A stretch of DNA of 64,000 nt from an uncultured Eubacteriales bacterium (lineage in GTDB: Bacteria > Bacillota > Clostridia > Oscillospirales > Acutalibacteraceae): NCBI GenBank assembly GCA_900315815.1, contig ONAS01000002.1:1-64000 (forward strand), in the 5' to 3' direction. How positions within the stretch are numbered: position 1 is the stretch's first letter; every line of letters starts with the position of its first letter. The notes below the pieces were generated by a model, which had not been told where the DNA came from, made no database searches, and saw only the letters and a program-made list of their open reading frames with translations. Of the stretch, positions 44,929 to 54,249 are shown in pieces. Position numbers and translations under genes: made by a program.

Positions 44929-46158
44929 ATGATCAAATCAGTGCTTGCAATAACAGGAAGTGATTATGCAAAATACGTGGGAGGTACAAACAAACTCATT
45001 ATTGCTCATCAACATCTTTTTGCTGAGAATGATTACCGGTATGTTTGTATCTATCCTTTTCGTATTTTGGACCGACATAAGGAAAACGAACTGAAGTATT
45101 GGTGCGTTCGGGTAAACGGGGAGCTTGACGCTGTCGTGTCGGCGAAGGATATCGGTGATTACCTTACTGCAAACGGATACGTCGTCGAGGAAATCCATAT
45201 CCATCAAATCCTGAATATCAGTCTCCGGCACATCGACTTTTTGCTGTCTTTCTTTAAAACGGAGAGAATAAGAGTATTTTTGCATGATTACCAGTTTATT
45301 TGTAAGAATTATTTAATGCTGAAAAATGACGAATCATTTTGCGGAACAGAGCCTCCGGGTCCCGAAAAATGCAGGGAATGCAGGTATGGTTCTCAGACGC
45401 TGAAGCATATAGAACAAATTCGGCAGTTATTCTGTCGATATCAGGATCGGATAGAGATGATCGCACCTTCAAAGTATGTAGAAGGACTGTATAAAAAAAG
45501 CTTCGACAGCCTGCGCGTTATCACGGTCCCTCACCAGGTCCCTGTCGGTCACTATGACAGACCGGTCAGCAGAGACGAAGCCATCCGGGTCGCTTTTATC
45601 GGATATGCAAACAAGACAAAAGGGTGGGAAGAGTTTGAAGAAGCCATCCGGGATTTTTCGGACGAAGGGATCAGATACCTGCACTACGGAAAAGGCGGAG
45701 AGTCCAATCATCAGGTTTCGCACGTGACAGTAGACACATCTGACGATCCAAACGCCATGGTGGATTCGCTGCGAGAGGGTCAGGTCGATTTTTCTGTCCT
45801 TTGGTCAATTGTTCCGGAGACTTATTCCTATGCTTATAATGAATGCTTGATGGCAGGGACATATATCCTTGCGAATGCAAACAGCGGAAATATTGCGCAA
45901 AGTGTTTTGCAGGATCGTTCGGGATCTGTATTGAGCGGCATTGATGAATTAAGAGAATGGATAACAGACCGGGACAAATTGCGTGAGATGAAAAGGACAT
46001 TCCGCATGAATGCACCTATGTCATTTGTTGATAATGATTGGATCATTAAGAATACGGGACACGCTGTTGAAAACGGCAGCCGAGCACGAAACAAGAGATA
46101 TGACCGTTTTATTTTAAAACAGGTCTATTCAATAAAGTGGATCTTAAAGGGCAAATGA
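44929..46158 (+). CDS. Family 4-like glycosyltransferase with cysteine cluster
   Basis: A 409-residue protein with a GT-B layout. The N-terminal domain contains HDYQFICKNYLMLKNDESFC followed by KCRECRYG, a cysteine cluster found in one branch of family 4 glycosyltransferases. A second Rossmann-like domain begins near IRVAFIGYANKTKGWEEF and ends with an EX7E-like SIVPETYSYAYNECLMAGTY (about residues 286-305). Its ATGA end overlaps the wzy start. Its role is presumably one of the sugar additions to the repeat unit. Confidence 0.75.
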   Translation: MIKSVLAITGSDYAKYVGGTNKLIIAHQHLFAENDYRYVCIYPFRILDRHKENELKYWCVRVNGELDAVVSAKDIGDYLTANGYVVEEIHIHQILNISLRHIDFLLSFFKTERIRVFLHDYQFICKNYLMLKNDESFCGTEPPGPEKCRECRYGSQTLKHIEQIRQLFCRYQDRIEMIAPSKYVEGLYKKSFDSLRVITVPHQVPVGHYDRPVSRDEAIRVAFIGYANKTKGWEEFEEAIRDFSDEGIRYLHYGKGGESNHQVSHVTVDTSDDPNAMVDSLREGQVDFSVLWSIVPETYSYAYNECLMAGTYILANANSGNIAQSVLQDRSGSVLSGIDELREWITDRDKLREMKRTFRMNAPMSFVDNDWIIKNTGHAVENGSRARNKRYDRFILKQVYSIKWILKGK

Positions 46159-47423
46159 AAATGTTAAAAATCAGAGGAACATTACGATCAACAGAATACT
46201 TGTCTATCATCGGGATCGTGTTATTTATCTTCTACGCTTACGTAACGGGCGGACTTATCAAATACACTTTCGGAAACTACAGAAACGCTACGATTATTCT
46301 GGCGGTTTATTTGCTGATTCTTATTTCAGTGGTTCTGATCAAACGGAAAAAAATAATCGCGCATATCGATCTCATTATTTATCCGATATTAGCTGCTGTG
46401 GTAATACACGGCAACGCAAACCTGAAAAACAATGACTACGTGAATCTTGTCATGACGATCGGCGTTTTTGCGTTCGCGCTGGTTTTGAGGCGTATGGATA
46501 ATTGGGAGATCCCCGCCGTAAAAACCATCATCGTCGTCAGTGCCTTTTTCGCGATAGTTTCCGTTGCATTCGGGCTGATGCCCTCTTTCTATACCAGTAC
46601 GATTGTTCCGCTTTTTTTCGATCTTAATCAGACGAATTTGATTCACCTGCAATCCAGCGGGATTTTGTGCGGATTAACAAACAGCAACGGATTTAACGCG
46701 ATATTGATGGTGAACGGACTGTGTGCGATCACATCATTTTTGATGACGTCAAATTCGTTCACAAAGAGGAAATGGATAGACAGAGGTATAGGGCTTTTGT
46801 TTTTAGTCATTTTGCTGATGACAGGAAAGAGAGGTCCGCTTGTATTCTGCTTAGCAGGCATTTTTACGGCTTACTTTGTCTATCACTCCAATAATCCTAC
46901 CAACAGAATCATAAAAATTCTCGCGATCGTACTTGCGGCTATGATCATATGGGTATTAGGAAGCTCGGTGTTCCCGCAGGCATTCCCGACCATAGGGAGA
47001 CTTATCGGTACGGATACCATTGACGCTGTTCGTTTCAAGCTGTACAATCAGGCGATCGACGCATTTAAAGGCAACTTTTTATTCGGAATCGGATGGGATG
47101 CTTTCAGATATACCTTTATGACGTTCGGCAATGCGCTGAATGTGCATAATATCTATATCCAATTGCTTTGCGAATGCGGAATTATCGGGTTTATTGCTTT
47201 TGTTCTGTTTTTCTTGTGGAACATAGTGTCTGCAATCAAGAAGCTGAGAAGGGTCGCGTTGACGCCGGATTGTGACTCGAAAATAAGAATCATTCTGACG
47301 TTTTCGGTTATGTATCAGGTCTTTTTCTTAATGTATGGCTTAACCGGCAATCCGCTGTATGATGCACCGACTTTAGTTGTCTATATCCTATGCTGCACCG
47401 CCTCCATGAAGATCGTCATATAA
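46155..47423 (+). CDS. O-antigen ligase/polymerase-like membrane protein (Wzy)
   Basis: A 422-residue integral membrane protein with about 10-11 hydrophobic segments. It is the likely Wzy-type polymerase that links repeat units outside the membrane. The large loop and the following WNEHN-like region typical of the ligase/polymerase family appear around GIGWDAFRYTFMTFGNALNV then HNIYIQLLCECGIIGFIAFV (about residues 312-345). The start is placed at the ATG at 46155, overlapping the previous stop (ATGA); an ATG two codons later is possible. Its position directly before wzx supports the role. Confidence 0.82.
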   Translation: MKMLKIRGTLRSTEYLSIIGIVLFIFYAYVTGGLIKYTFGNYRNATIILAVYLLILISVVLIKRKKIIAHIDLIIYPILAAVVIHGNANLKNNDYVNLVMTIGVFAFALVLRRMDNWEIPAVKTIIVVSAFFAIVSVAFGLMPSFYTSTIVPLFFDLNQTNLIHLQSSGILCGLTNSNGFNAILMVNGLCAITSFLMTSNSFTKRKWIDRGIGLLFLVILLMTGKRGPLVFCLAGIFTAYFVYHSNNPTNRIIKILAIVLAAMIIWVLGSSVFPQAFPTIGRLIGTDTIDAVRFKLYNQAIDAFKGNFLFGIGWDAFRYTFMTFGNALNVHNIYIQLLCECGIIGFIAFVLFFLWNIVSAIKKLRRVALTPDCDSKIRIILTFSVMYQVFFLMYGLTGNPLYDAPTLVVYILCCTASMKIVI

Positions 47424-47453
47424 GTAAGGAATAACACAGGAGAATATGCTACT

Positions 47454-48872
47454 ATGACACGAGAAAAATCATTAGCAAAAAATACGATCATGCTGATGAT
47501 AGGTAAAATTTGTACACAGTGCGTGAGCTTTTTTATGCTCCCGCTGTATACCGCTGTTCTGGCTACGGAAGAATACGGAACAGCTGACCTGATCATTACA
47601 TATGTATCGCTTCTATGTCCCGTGATCGGCATGCAGTTCGAACAGGGCTTATTCAGGATGATGCTGGATTATCGGGACAGCCGGGAGAATAACCGCGTGC
47701 TGTTTTCGACGGTTCTGATGTGCAATATGCTTCAGATAGCCGTCTTTGTTATCCTTTTTATACCCGTGAGTCTTCTGGTCCGTTCGGACTATCTGATATT
47801 CTTGCTGCCGTTGGTGATCATTCAGATATTTCAAGGTACATTACTGCAGTTTGCAAGAGGCGTGGACAGAACGGATGTCTACACTATCGGCAGCTTTATC
47901 AACGCGGTACTGCATGTAGGATTCAATGTGATCCTTGTCGGCGTGATCAGGATAGGACTGACAGGTCTGTTGTATTCGATGATCGTTGCGGGAATAGGCA
48001 GTTCTTTGTATATCATATTTCGTCTTAAAGTATGGAGCTGTTTTGACATAAAGCTGTTCAATAAACAGGAATTCAAATCTGTTGCGAAATACTCGATACC
48101 CCTAATACCGAATCAGCTGTCGTGGTGGGTGGTAAATGCCTCTGACCGTACGATCGTATCGTTCTTTTTAGGGACCGGCGCAAACGGCGTATACTCTGTT
48201 GCCAATAAATTCTCTTCCATGTATATCACGTTTTATAACTACTTTAATATGTCATGGACGGAATCTGTATCGTTGTCAATACATGATAAGGATAAAAACG
48301 AGTATATCAATCGGATGATCAACATATTTTTCAATCTTATTTCAGCGTTATGCATCTGCATCATTGCCGTTATGCCGTTTTTATTCCCTGTTCTTGTTAA
48401 TCAAGGTTACAAGGATGCATATTATCAGATCCCCGTTTTGATGATTGCTGTGTTCTTTCAGGCGCTGCAGGGGCTCTACAGCTCCATATATGTCGCGCTC
48501 AAAAAGACAAAAGAGATAGCCAAGACGTCTATTTTCTCTGCGATCATCAATATTGTTGTTAATCTGGTGCTGATACAGTTTATCGGATTATTTGCGGCGT
48601 CGGTGTCTACACTGGTCGCGTTCATGTCGATGGCGATTTACCGCTATGTCGATATCAAAAAATATGTCCCGCTCAAGATACTGGGAAAGAATATCCTGAT
48701 TGCCTTGGCGATTGGACTGATCGCATGCGGCGCGTACTATACGGAAAACAAGATCATATGCGGGGTTTGTCTGATTGTTGTGCTTGCATATACGTTTCTG
48801 ATCAATAAAGGTTTTTTGATCAGGACGGCGGCTGTTCTGAAGGGCAAAATCAGAAAACTTATTAGGCGGTAA
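47454..48872 (+). CDS. Oligosaccharide flippase (Wzx, MOP superfamily)
   Basis: A 472-residue membrane protein with about 12-14 helices that would flip the lipid-linked repeat unit across the membrane. The start LAKNTIMLMIGKICTQCVSF is typical of the polysaccharide-export branch of the MOP superfamily. The middle segment IPLIPNQLSWWVVNASDRTI (about residues 217-236) is a strong family signature. It follows wzy by 30 bases. With the priming transferase and Wzy it completes a Wzx/Wzy-dependent pathway. Confidence 0.92.
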   Translation: MTREKSLAKNTIMLMIGKICTQCVSFFMLPLYTAVLATEEYGTADLIITYVSLLCPVIGMQFEQGLFRMMLDYRDSRENNRVLFSTVLMCNMLQIAVFVILFIPVSLLVRSDYLIFLLPLVIIQIFQGTLLQFARGVDRTDVYTIGSFINAVLHVGFNVILVGVIRIGLTGLLYSMIVAGIGSSLYIIFRLKVWSCFDIKLFNKQEFKSVAKYSIPLIPNQLSWWVVNASDRTIVSFFLGTGANGVYSVANKFSSMYITFYNYFNMSWTESVSLSIHDKDKNEYINRMINIFFNLISALCICIIAVMPFLFPVLVNQGYKDAYYQIPVLMIAVFFQALQGLYSSIYVALKKTKEIAKTSIFSAIINIVVNLVLIQFIGLFAASVSTLVAFMSMAIYRYVDIKKYVPLKILGKNILIALAIGLIACGAYYTENKIICGVCLIVVLAYTFLINKGFLIRTAAVLKGKIRKLIRR

Positions 48873-48876
48873 TAAT

Positions 48877-50917
48877 ATGATTGGTATATTAACATATCAT
48901 TTTGCGCATAACTACGGAGCGATGCTTCAGGCGTACGCGCTGAAGACATATTTGCTCAACGCCGGTTTTGATGCCGAGATCATAAACTATTGTCCCGAAA
49001 AGATCAAAAAACAGTATTCTATCGGCAAAAACACTGTGACTTTAAAAAACTTCTGGTGGAAAGCAAAAAGCGATGCAAGAAGAAAGAAGCAGTACAAGCT
49101 GTTTGAATCGTTCCGTGCGGAGAACCTTTCGGACCGCGGAGAGATCGGGCCGGCACAGCTGAAAGAGTATTCAAAACGATTTGATACCGTTATCGCAGGC
49201 AGCGATCAGGTGTGGAATACAGAGATCAATTTTGACGATCCGAACTATTTTTTGGATTTTGTCGGCACTGATACGAAAAAGTTTGGATATGCGATCAGCC
49301 TGGGCTCGGTAAAAGTGTCTCAGAAAATGCGTGAACTGACGGATCGGACTCTTCGTACTTTCAACAGGGTATCGTTCAGGGAGAAGAGCGCAGCGGCATT
49401 CTTGAATGAGATCTATAAAAAGATATATCCGGTTACATGCGATCCGGTGTTCCTCCTGAACGCCGGCGACTGGAATACACTTATCAAAAAAACCGATTCA
49501 CGTATTCCGCAAAAGTATATTCTGTACTATTCTTTGCACGATGACGAAAACTTGAAATCGGCTGTTATGCAGACAGCAGAAGCAGAAAACCTGCCGATTT
49601 TGTCGATTCATCCCTTATGCAGGAAAGACGGCATTGCCGACTTCAATCTTAAGGACGTCGGGCCGAGAGAGTTTTTGTGGCTGGTTAAAAATGCTGAATA
49701 TGTTGCCAGCAACTCTTTTCACGCGACTGCGTTTTCGATTATTTTTGAAAAGAAGGCGCTTATCAGGCCGCATCCGGTCTTAGGCGACAGAAACAAGGAT
49801 CTGTTATCCCTTGTGAGAGGAAATCCGTCTCTTCAGCAAGGCGACGTCTATCGGTTTGAGTACGCAAACCGGGAACCGCTCAACGATCTGATCAAGTATT
49901 CAAAATGCTTTTTGACAGACGAAAACGAAGAGAAGTATCAGCCGGTCAGCTCCGAAGAGGACCCGCATCCGGTTATTTTCGGAGTAAAATCGAAGGATTT
50001 TGAGAAGCGCGCCTCTTGTCAGTCCGGAGGTGCGGCGACGATCATAGCGGAGTATTTTATCAGCCAAGGGGCAGTCGTATACGGATGCGGATTTGACGAC
50101 CGATTGAATGTAGTTTATCACAGAGTCACCAAGACTGATGAGCTGTCATTGCTCAAAGGCTCAAAATACGTAAGAGCGGATCTGGGGGATACATTCAGAA
50201 GCATCACTCAGGATCTGAAAAATCAGAGGAAAGTCCTGTTTATCGGAAACGCCTGTAATGTGGCGGGGCTGAAAAAGCTGGTCAGTTCGCTGCCTGAAAA
50301 GGATAATCTGTTTACGATGGACTTCGTTTGCCACGGAACTCCGTCGCACGAGCTTTACAGAGAGTATCTTGATTGGGTGGAAAAACGAGAGGCGAAAAAA
50401 ATATCTTCTTTTGCTTTCCGGTACAAAGAGATTACTCAGGGGGTGGAAACGGCACGTGGAAAAGATCATATTTGAGGACGGAAGTGAACTCGTCTCAAAA
50501 GAATACACAGATTTGTTTTATTCTGATTTGGGATTGCGGCCGAGCTGTTCAACCTGCAAGTATTCGACATACCGGCGTGTATCGGACTTTACGGTAGGCG
50601 ACTACTGGGGAGTCGAAAACTACAGCCCGGAATTCTTTGACAACGCGGGAGTATCATTAGTATTCCTGAATACCGAAAGAGCAAAGGAAATCATCCCGTA
50701 TCTGTCGGAGCAATGTGACACAGTCGAATCCGACGTCCAAAAGTGTCAGCAGCCGAATATGATCGCGCCTTCTCCGATCCCCGGGTACAGAGAGAGCTTT
50801 TGGCGGGATTTGAAAAGCAAGGGCTTCGAGCATTCTCTGAAAAGATTTACTGCATACGGAAAGCTCCGGTTCAGGGTGCGCAGAAAAGTTCACAAGATCA
50901 CGGGACGTTGGTATTGA
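48877..50917 (+). pseudogene. Polysaccharide pyruvyl transferase - FrhB protein, frameshifted
   Basis: Starts as a clear pyruvyl transferase (YHFAHNYGAMLQAYALKTYL, VIAGSDQVWN, residues 1 to about 330). It continues into an FrhB-type domain (SGGAATIIAEYFISQGAVVY, LFIGNACNVAGLKKL), then runs out of frame at a G5 tract (50439-50443) and stops at 50475. The rest of the FrhB domain (EDGSELVSKEYTDLFYSDLG, FTVGDYWGVENYS) continues in the next frame to 50917. Removing one G restores a 679-residue protein. Compared with the 780-residue relative at 39886 it lacks the internal ferredoxin domain, which is encoded by the next gene. It may be a sequencing error, a broken gene or an on/off switch. Confidence 0.82.
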
Positions 50918-50919
50918 TT

Positions 50920-51324
50920 ATGGAATTCATGGATTTATTGTATCAAAACCGCGAGGGAGAATTACTGGCAAACTCCCTTCAGCCATTGCATAAAAACGGC
51001 GGAACGGTTACTTGTCATAACAGCACAAGATATATCAATGCGGATATTTCGGATCATCTCAAGCCTCTTCCCGAGCTGTATCAGGTGAAGGAATTGTGCT
51101 GCGGCTGTTCGGCATGCTTTACCGTGTGCCCTTTATCTGCGCCGAGTGATAATATTTCGGTACAGTATGTATTTCTTGACGGATCTTCAAGAACGGAAAC
51201 CTTTTACTATACCGGGGCAATATCTATGCTGCCCGATGAAGAAGGCTTCTTGTATCCTGTTGTGGATGCCGGCAAATGCATCAGATGCTATAAATGCTTG
51301 TCGGTATGTCCGTATAAGGAATAG
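50920..51324 (+). CDS. Small ferredoxin-type 4Fe-4S protein of the EPS locus
   Basis: A 134-residue protein with two CxxCxxCxxxCP cluster motifs. The first is CCGCSACFTVCP (about residues 65-76) and the second CIRCYKCLSVCPYKE ends the protein. The spacing matches the ferredoxin module inside the 780-residue fusion at 39886. Here it stands alone, two bases after the end of the frameshifted pyruvyl transferase-FrhB gene, so it is most likely the electron-transfer partner of that protein. The N-terminal 60 residues are of unknown nature. The ATG at 50920 is used; its ribosome binding site is weak, suggesting coupled translation. Confidence 0.82.
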   Translation: MEFMDLLYQNREGELLANSLQPLHKNGGTVTCHNSTRYINADISDHLKPLPELYQVKELCCGCSACFTVCPLSAPSDNISVQYVFLDGSSRTETFYYTGAISMLPDEEGFLYPVVDAGKCIRCYKCLSVCPYKE

Positions 51325-51509
51325 CGAGGGTCGAACACATGGCTGCTGATCCCGTACGGCATAGAATACGGTCGGCGGGGAACAGAAATACGGCGCAGCC
51401 GGAGACTGCGTATCAGTCAGGCACTGATCCGAGGAATACGCATCGCAGAGAATAAGACGTCAAGCAGACATCATCTGCTTCAAAAGATAATTTGGAAGGA
51501 GACATATCA

Positions 51510-52574
51510 ATGACTACTTACTTATGTACCGGCTGTGCCGGTTTTATCGGAACCACGTTTGTACACTATATGCTGAAGAGGTACGATGATATCAGAATCA
51601 TCAATCTGGACGCCCTTACATATGCAGGCAATCTGGAGAATCTGAAGGATCTGGAAGATGATGAGCGGCATATTTTTTGCCATGGAAGCATCTGTGATGC
51701 TGAACTGGTAAAGAAACTGATCGCAGAATATGATCCTGACTATATCATCAATTTTGCGGCGGAATCCCATGTGGACAGAAGCATCGCTAACCCGGAGATA
51801 TTTGTGACCACGAACGTGATGGGCACAGTAAATCTTTTGCAGCGGGCAAAGGATGCCTGGTATGACGCCGGACAGAAGACATGGAAGAGCGGAAAAAAGT
51901 ATGTGCAGGTAAGTACCGATGAGGTATACGGCGCACTGGGAGCTACCGGCTTTTTCATGGAAACGACGCCGATCAATCCCCACAGTCCGTACAGCTCGTC
52001 CAAAGCCTCTGCCGATCACTTTGTAAAGGCTTTTCACGACACCTACGGGATGCCCGTGAATATTACAAGATGCTCAAACAACTACGGTCAGTTCCAGTTC
52101 CCGGAGAAGCTGATCCCCCTGATGATCAACAACGCTAAGAATCATAAGCCGCTGCCTGTGTACGGCGACGGTATGCAGATCCGCGATTGGCTCTATGTGG
52201 AAGATCATTGCAAGGCGATCGATATGGTAGCCGCCGGCGGCAAGAGCGGTGAGGTCTATAACATCGGCGGTCACAATGAGAGGCCGAACATCTTTATCGT
52301 GAAAACGATCATCAATCAGCTTTCCGAGCGTCTGCATGATCCGGAGATCAACGAAGGTCTTATCAAGCATGTGGAAGACCGGCTCGGACATGATCGTCGG
52401 TACGGTATCGATCCGAGTAAGATCAAAGCGGATCTCGGCTGGTACCCGGAAACGACTTTTGAGGTCGGCATCGTAAAGACGATCGACTGGTATCTGGCCA
52501 ATCAGGAATGGATGGAGCACGTAACAAGCGGAGTATATCAGCAGTACTACGAAGAGATGTATAAGAACAAATAA
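51510..52574 (+). CDS. rmlB: RmlB, dTDP-glucose 4,6-dehydratase
   Basis: The second step of dTDP-L-rhamnose synthesis. An extended short-chain dehydrogenase of 354 residues with the NAD-binding CTGCAGFIGTTFVHYML (residues 5-21), the catalytic STDEVYG motif (about 137) and the YSSSKASADH pair (Tyr and Lys, about 164-168). GGAAGGAGA precedes the ATG at 51510. An in-frame TTG six codons upstream is less likely. The rml genes read in the order B-D-C-A and are more GC-rich than the glycosyltransferase genes before them. Confidence 0.97.
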   Translation: MTTYLCTGCAGFIGTTFVHYMLKRYDDIRIINLDALTYAGNLENLKDLEDDERHIFCHGSICDAELVKKLIAEYDPDYIINFAAESHVDRSIANPEIFVTTNVMGTVNLLQRAKDAWYDAGQKTWKSGKKYVQVSTDEVYGALGATGFFMETTPINPHSPYSSSKASADHFVKAFHDTYGMPVNITRCSNNYGQFQFPEKLIPLMINNAKNHKPLPVYGDGMQIRDWLYVEDHCKAIDMVAAGGKSGEVYNIGGHNERPNIFIVKTIINQLSERLHDPEINEGLIKHVEDRLGHDRRYGIDPSKIKADLGWYPETTFEVGIVKTIDWYLANQEWMEHVTSGVYQQYYEEMYKNK

Positions 52575-52744
52575 CGCGTCCGCCGTGTGCGGACAGGCGT
52601 CGTGATAAAAGGATCCTTGAGCGACAACAGATCGTTTTGAGACTTTTGTCACAGGTGAAGCCGTTCAGTTCGGGCGTGCTGATGTATCACGAGCTGACAA
52701 ATCGAGGACATCAGATTATCGTTTTTGGCGGTCGTATAAAGGAG

Positions 52745-53668
52745 ATGGTAGATATTAAGGTATTAGTAACAGGAGTCGGCGGACAGCTTGGATATGATGT
52801 TGTTAATCAGCTGATCAGCAGAGGTCATGAGGCTGTCGGTTCTGATATCCAACCCGCCTATGCGGGCATACAGGGCGGAAGCGCTGCTGAAGCTGCACCG
52901 TATGTACAATTGGATATCACGGATAAGGGAGCAGTAGAAAGAGTGATAGGGGAAATAAAACCCGACGCAGTCATTCACTGTGCCGCATGGACAAATGTGG
53001 ACGGTGCAGAAGATCCCGGAAATCGGGCTGTCGTCCGTAAAATCAATGCCGAAGGTACACAGAACATTGCGGATGCGGTGAAGACGGTTGACGCGAAGAT
53101 GGTGTATATCAGCACGGATTACGTATTCGACGGTCAGGGAACTCGTCCGTGGCAAGCGGACGACAAGTGCTTTGCGCCGCTCAATGTGTATGGACAAAGC
53201 AAGCTGGATGGAGAAATTGCGGTGAGTACAACTCTTGAAAAGTTCTTTATCGTTCGTATCGCGTGGGTGTTCGGTCTGAACGGCAAGAATTTTATCAAGA
53301 CGATGATCAACGTAGGGAAGACGCATGATACAGTGAGAGTCGTTAACGATCAGATAGGCACACCGACTTACACGCTGGATCTGGCCCGCCTGCTTGTGGA
53401 TATGATCGAAACCGAAAAATACGGATATTATCATGCGACAAATGAAGGCGGCTTCATTTCGTGGTATGACTTTTGCTGCGAGTTTTACAAACAGTATGGG
53501 CTTAACACCGGCGTAGTGCCTGTTACCACTGCAGAGTACGGCTTGTCCGTTGCCGCCCGTCCTTTCAACAGCAGGCTGGATAAATCAAAGCTGACAGAAG
53601 CAGGCTTTACACCGCTCCCCGATTGGAGAGATGCAGTAAGAAGATATTTATCGGAGGCAAGATTATAA
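52745..53668 (+). CDS. rmlD: RmlD, dTDP-4-dehydrorhamnose reductase
   Basis: The last step to dTDP-L-rhamnose, using NADPH. It has 307 residues with VLVTGVGGQLGYDVVNQLIS at the N-terminus, the YISTDYVFDGQGTRPW segment and the YGQSKLDGE active site (Tyr and Lys). The start is uncertain. The ATG at 52745 follows the AAAGGAG directly with no spacer, while an ATT at 52754 would have normal spacing and give the usual IKVLVTG start. Upstream in-frame ATGs encode sequence unlike the family. It overlaps rmlC by one base. Confidence 0.95.
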   Translation: MVDIKVLVTGVGGQLGYDVVNQLISRGHEAVGSDIQPAYAGIQGGSAAEAAPYVQLDITDKGAVERVIGEIKPDAVIHCAAWTNVDGAEDPGNRAVVRKINAEGTQNIADAVKTVDAKMVYISTDYVFDGQGTRPWQADDKCFAPLNVYGQSKLDGEIAVSTTLEKFFIVRIAWVFGLNGKNFIKTMINVGKTHDTVRVVNDQIGTPTYTLDLARLLVDMIETEKYGYYHATNEGGFISWYDFCCEFYKQYGLNTGVVPVTTAEYGLSVAARPFNSRLDKSKLTEAGFTPLPDWRDAVRRYLSEARL

Positions 53669-54234
53669 TGGCTTTTACATTTGAGAAAACAAAATTACCG
53701 GGAGTTGTAATTATCCATCCTCAGGTATTCGGCGATCAGCGCGGCTACTTCATGGAGACATATAAGAAAGAAGATTATTATGCTGCCGGTATCGATAAGG
53801 AATTTGTACAGGATAATGAGAGCTCAAGCACCAAAGGCGTGCTGAGGGGCCTTCATTTTCAGAAAAAACATACGCAGGGAAAGCTCGTGCGTGTGACCCA
53901 CGGCGAGGTGTTCGATGTTGCGGTAGATGTCAGACCGGGCAGTTCTACCTACGGCGAATGGGTCGGCGTGGTGCTCAACTCCGAAAAGAAAAACATGTTC
54001 TACATCCCGGAGGGCTTTGCACACGGATTCCTTGTATTATCCGACAGAGCTGAGTTTGTATATAAATGCACCGACGTGTATGATCCGACATCTGAAGGCG
54101 GTATCCCTTGGAATGATCCGAGTTTAAGCATTGATTGGCCGAAGCTGGATATTCCCTACAAAACTTCTGAAAAAGACGAAAAACATGAATCTTTCAAGGC
54201 TCAGGATTTCTCCTGGGCATCAGAATGGCTGTAA
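53668..54234 (+). CDS. rmlC: RmlC, dTDP-4-dehydrorhamnose 3,5-epimerase
   Basis: A cupin-fold epimerase of 188 residues, the third step of dTDP-L-rhamnose synthesis. VIIHPQVFGDQRGYFMETYK, SSSTKGVLRGLHFQKKHTQG with the catalytic His, VFDVAVDVRPGSSTYG and IPEGFAHGFLVLSD are all standard. The ATG overlaps the rmlD stop by one base and follows TCGGAGG by 8 bases, which fixes the start. Confidence 0.97.
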   Translation: MAFTFEKTKLPGVVIIHPQVFGDQRGYFMETYKKEDYYAAGIDKEFVQDNESSSTKGVLRGLHFQKKHTQGKLVRVTHGEVFDVAVDVRPGSSTYGEWVGVVLNSEKKNMFYIPEGFAHGFLVLSDRAEFVYKCTDVYDPTSEGGIPWNDPSLSIDWPKLDIPYKTSEKDEKHESFKAQDFSWASEWL

Positions 54235-54249
54235 AAAAGAAGGTAACAT

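Noticed and set aside
50439..50443. Phase-variable homopolymer switch in the second pyruvyl transferase gene
   Set aside because: Five Gs is short for known slipped-strand switches, so this is kept as a frameshift of unknown cause and not called a phase-variable locus.
51325..51509. Possible transposon or gene remnant between the ferredoxin gene and rmlB
   Set aside because: No inverted repeats, transposase motif or conserved frame was found in these 185 bases.
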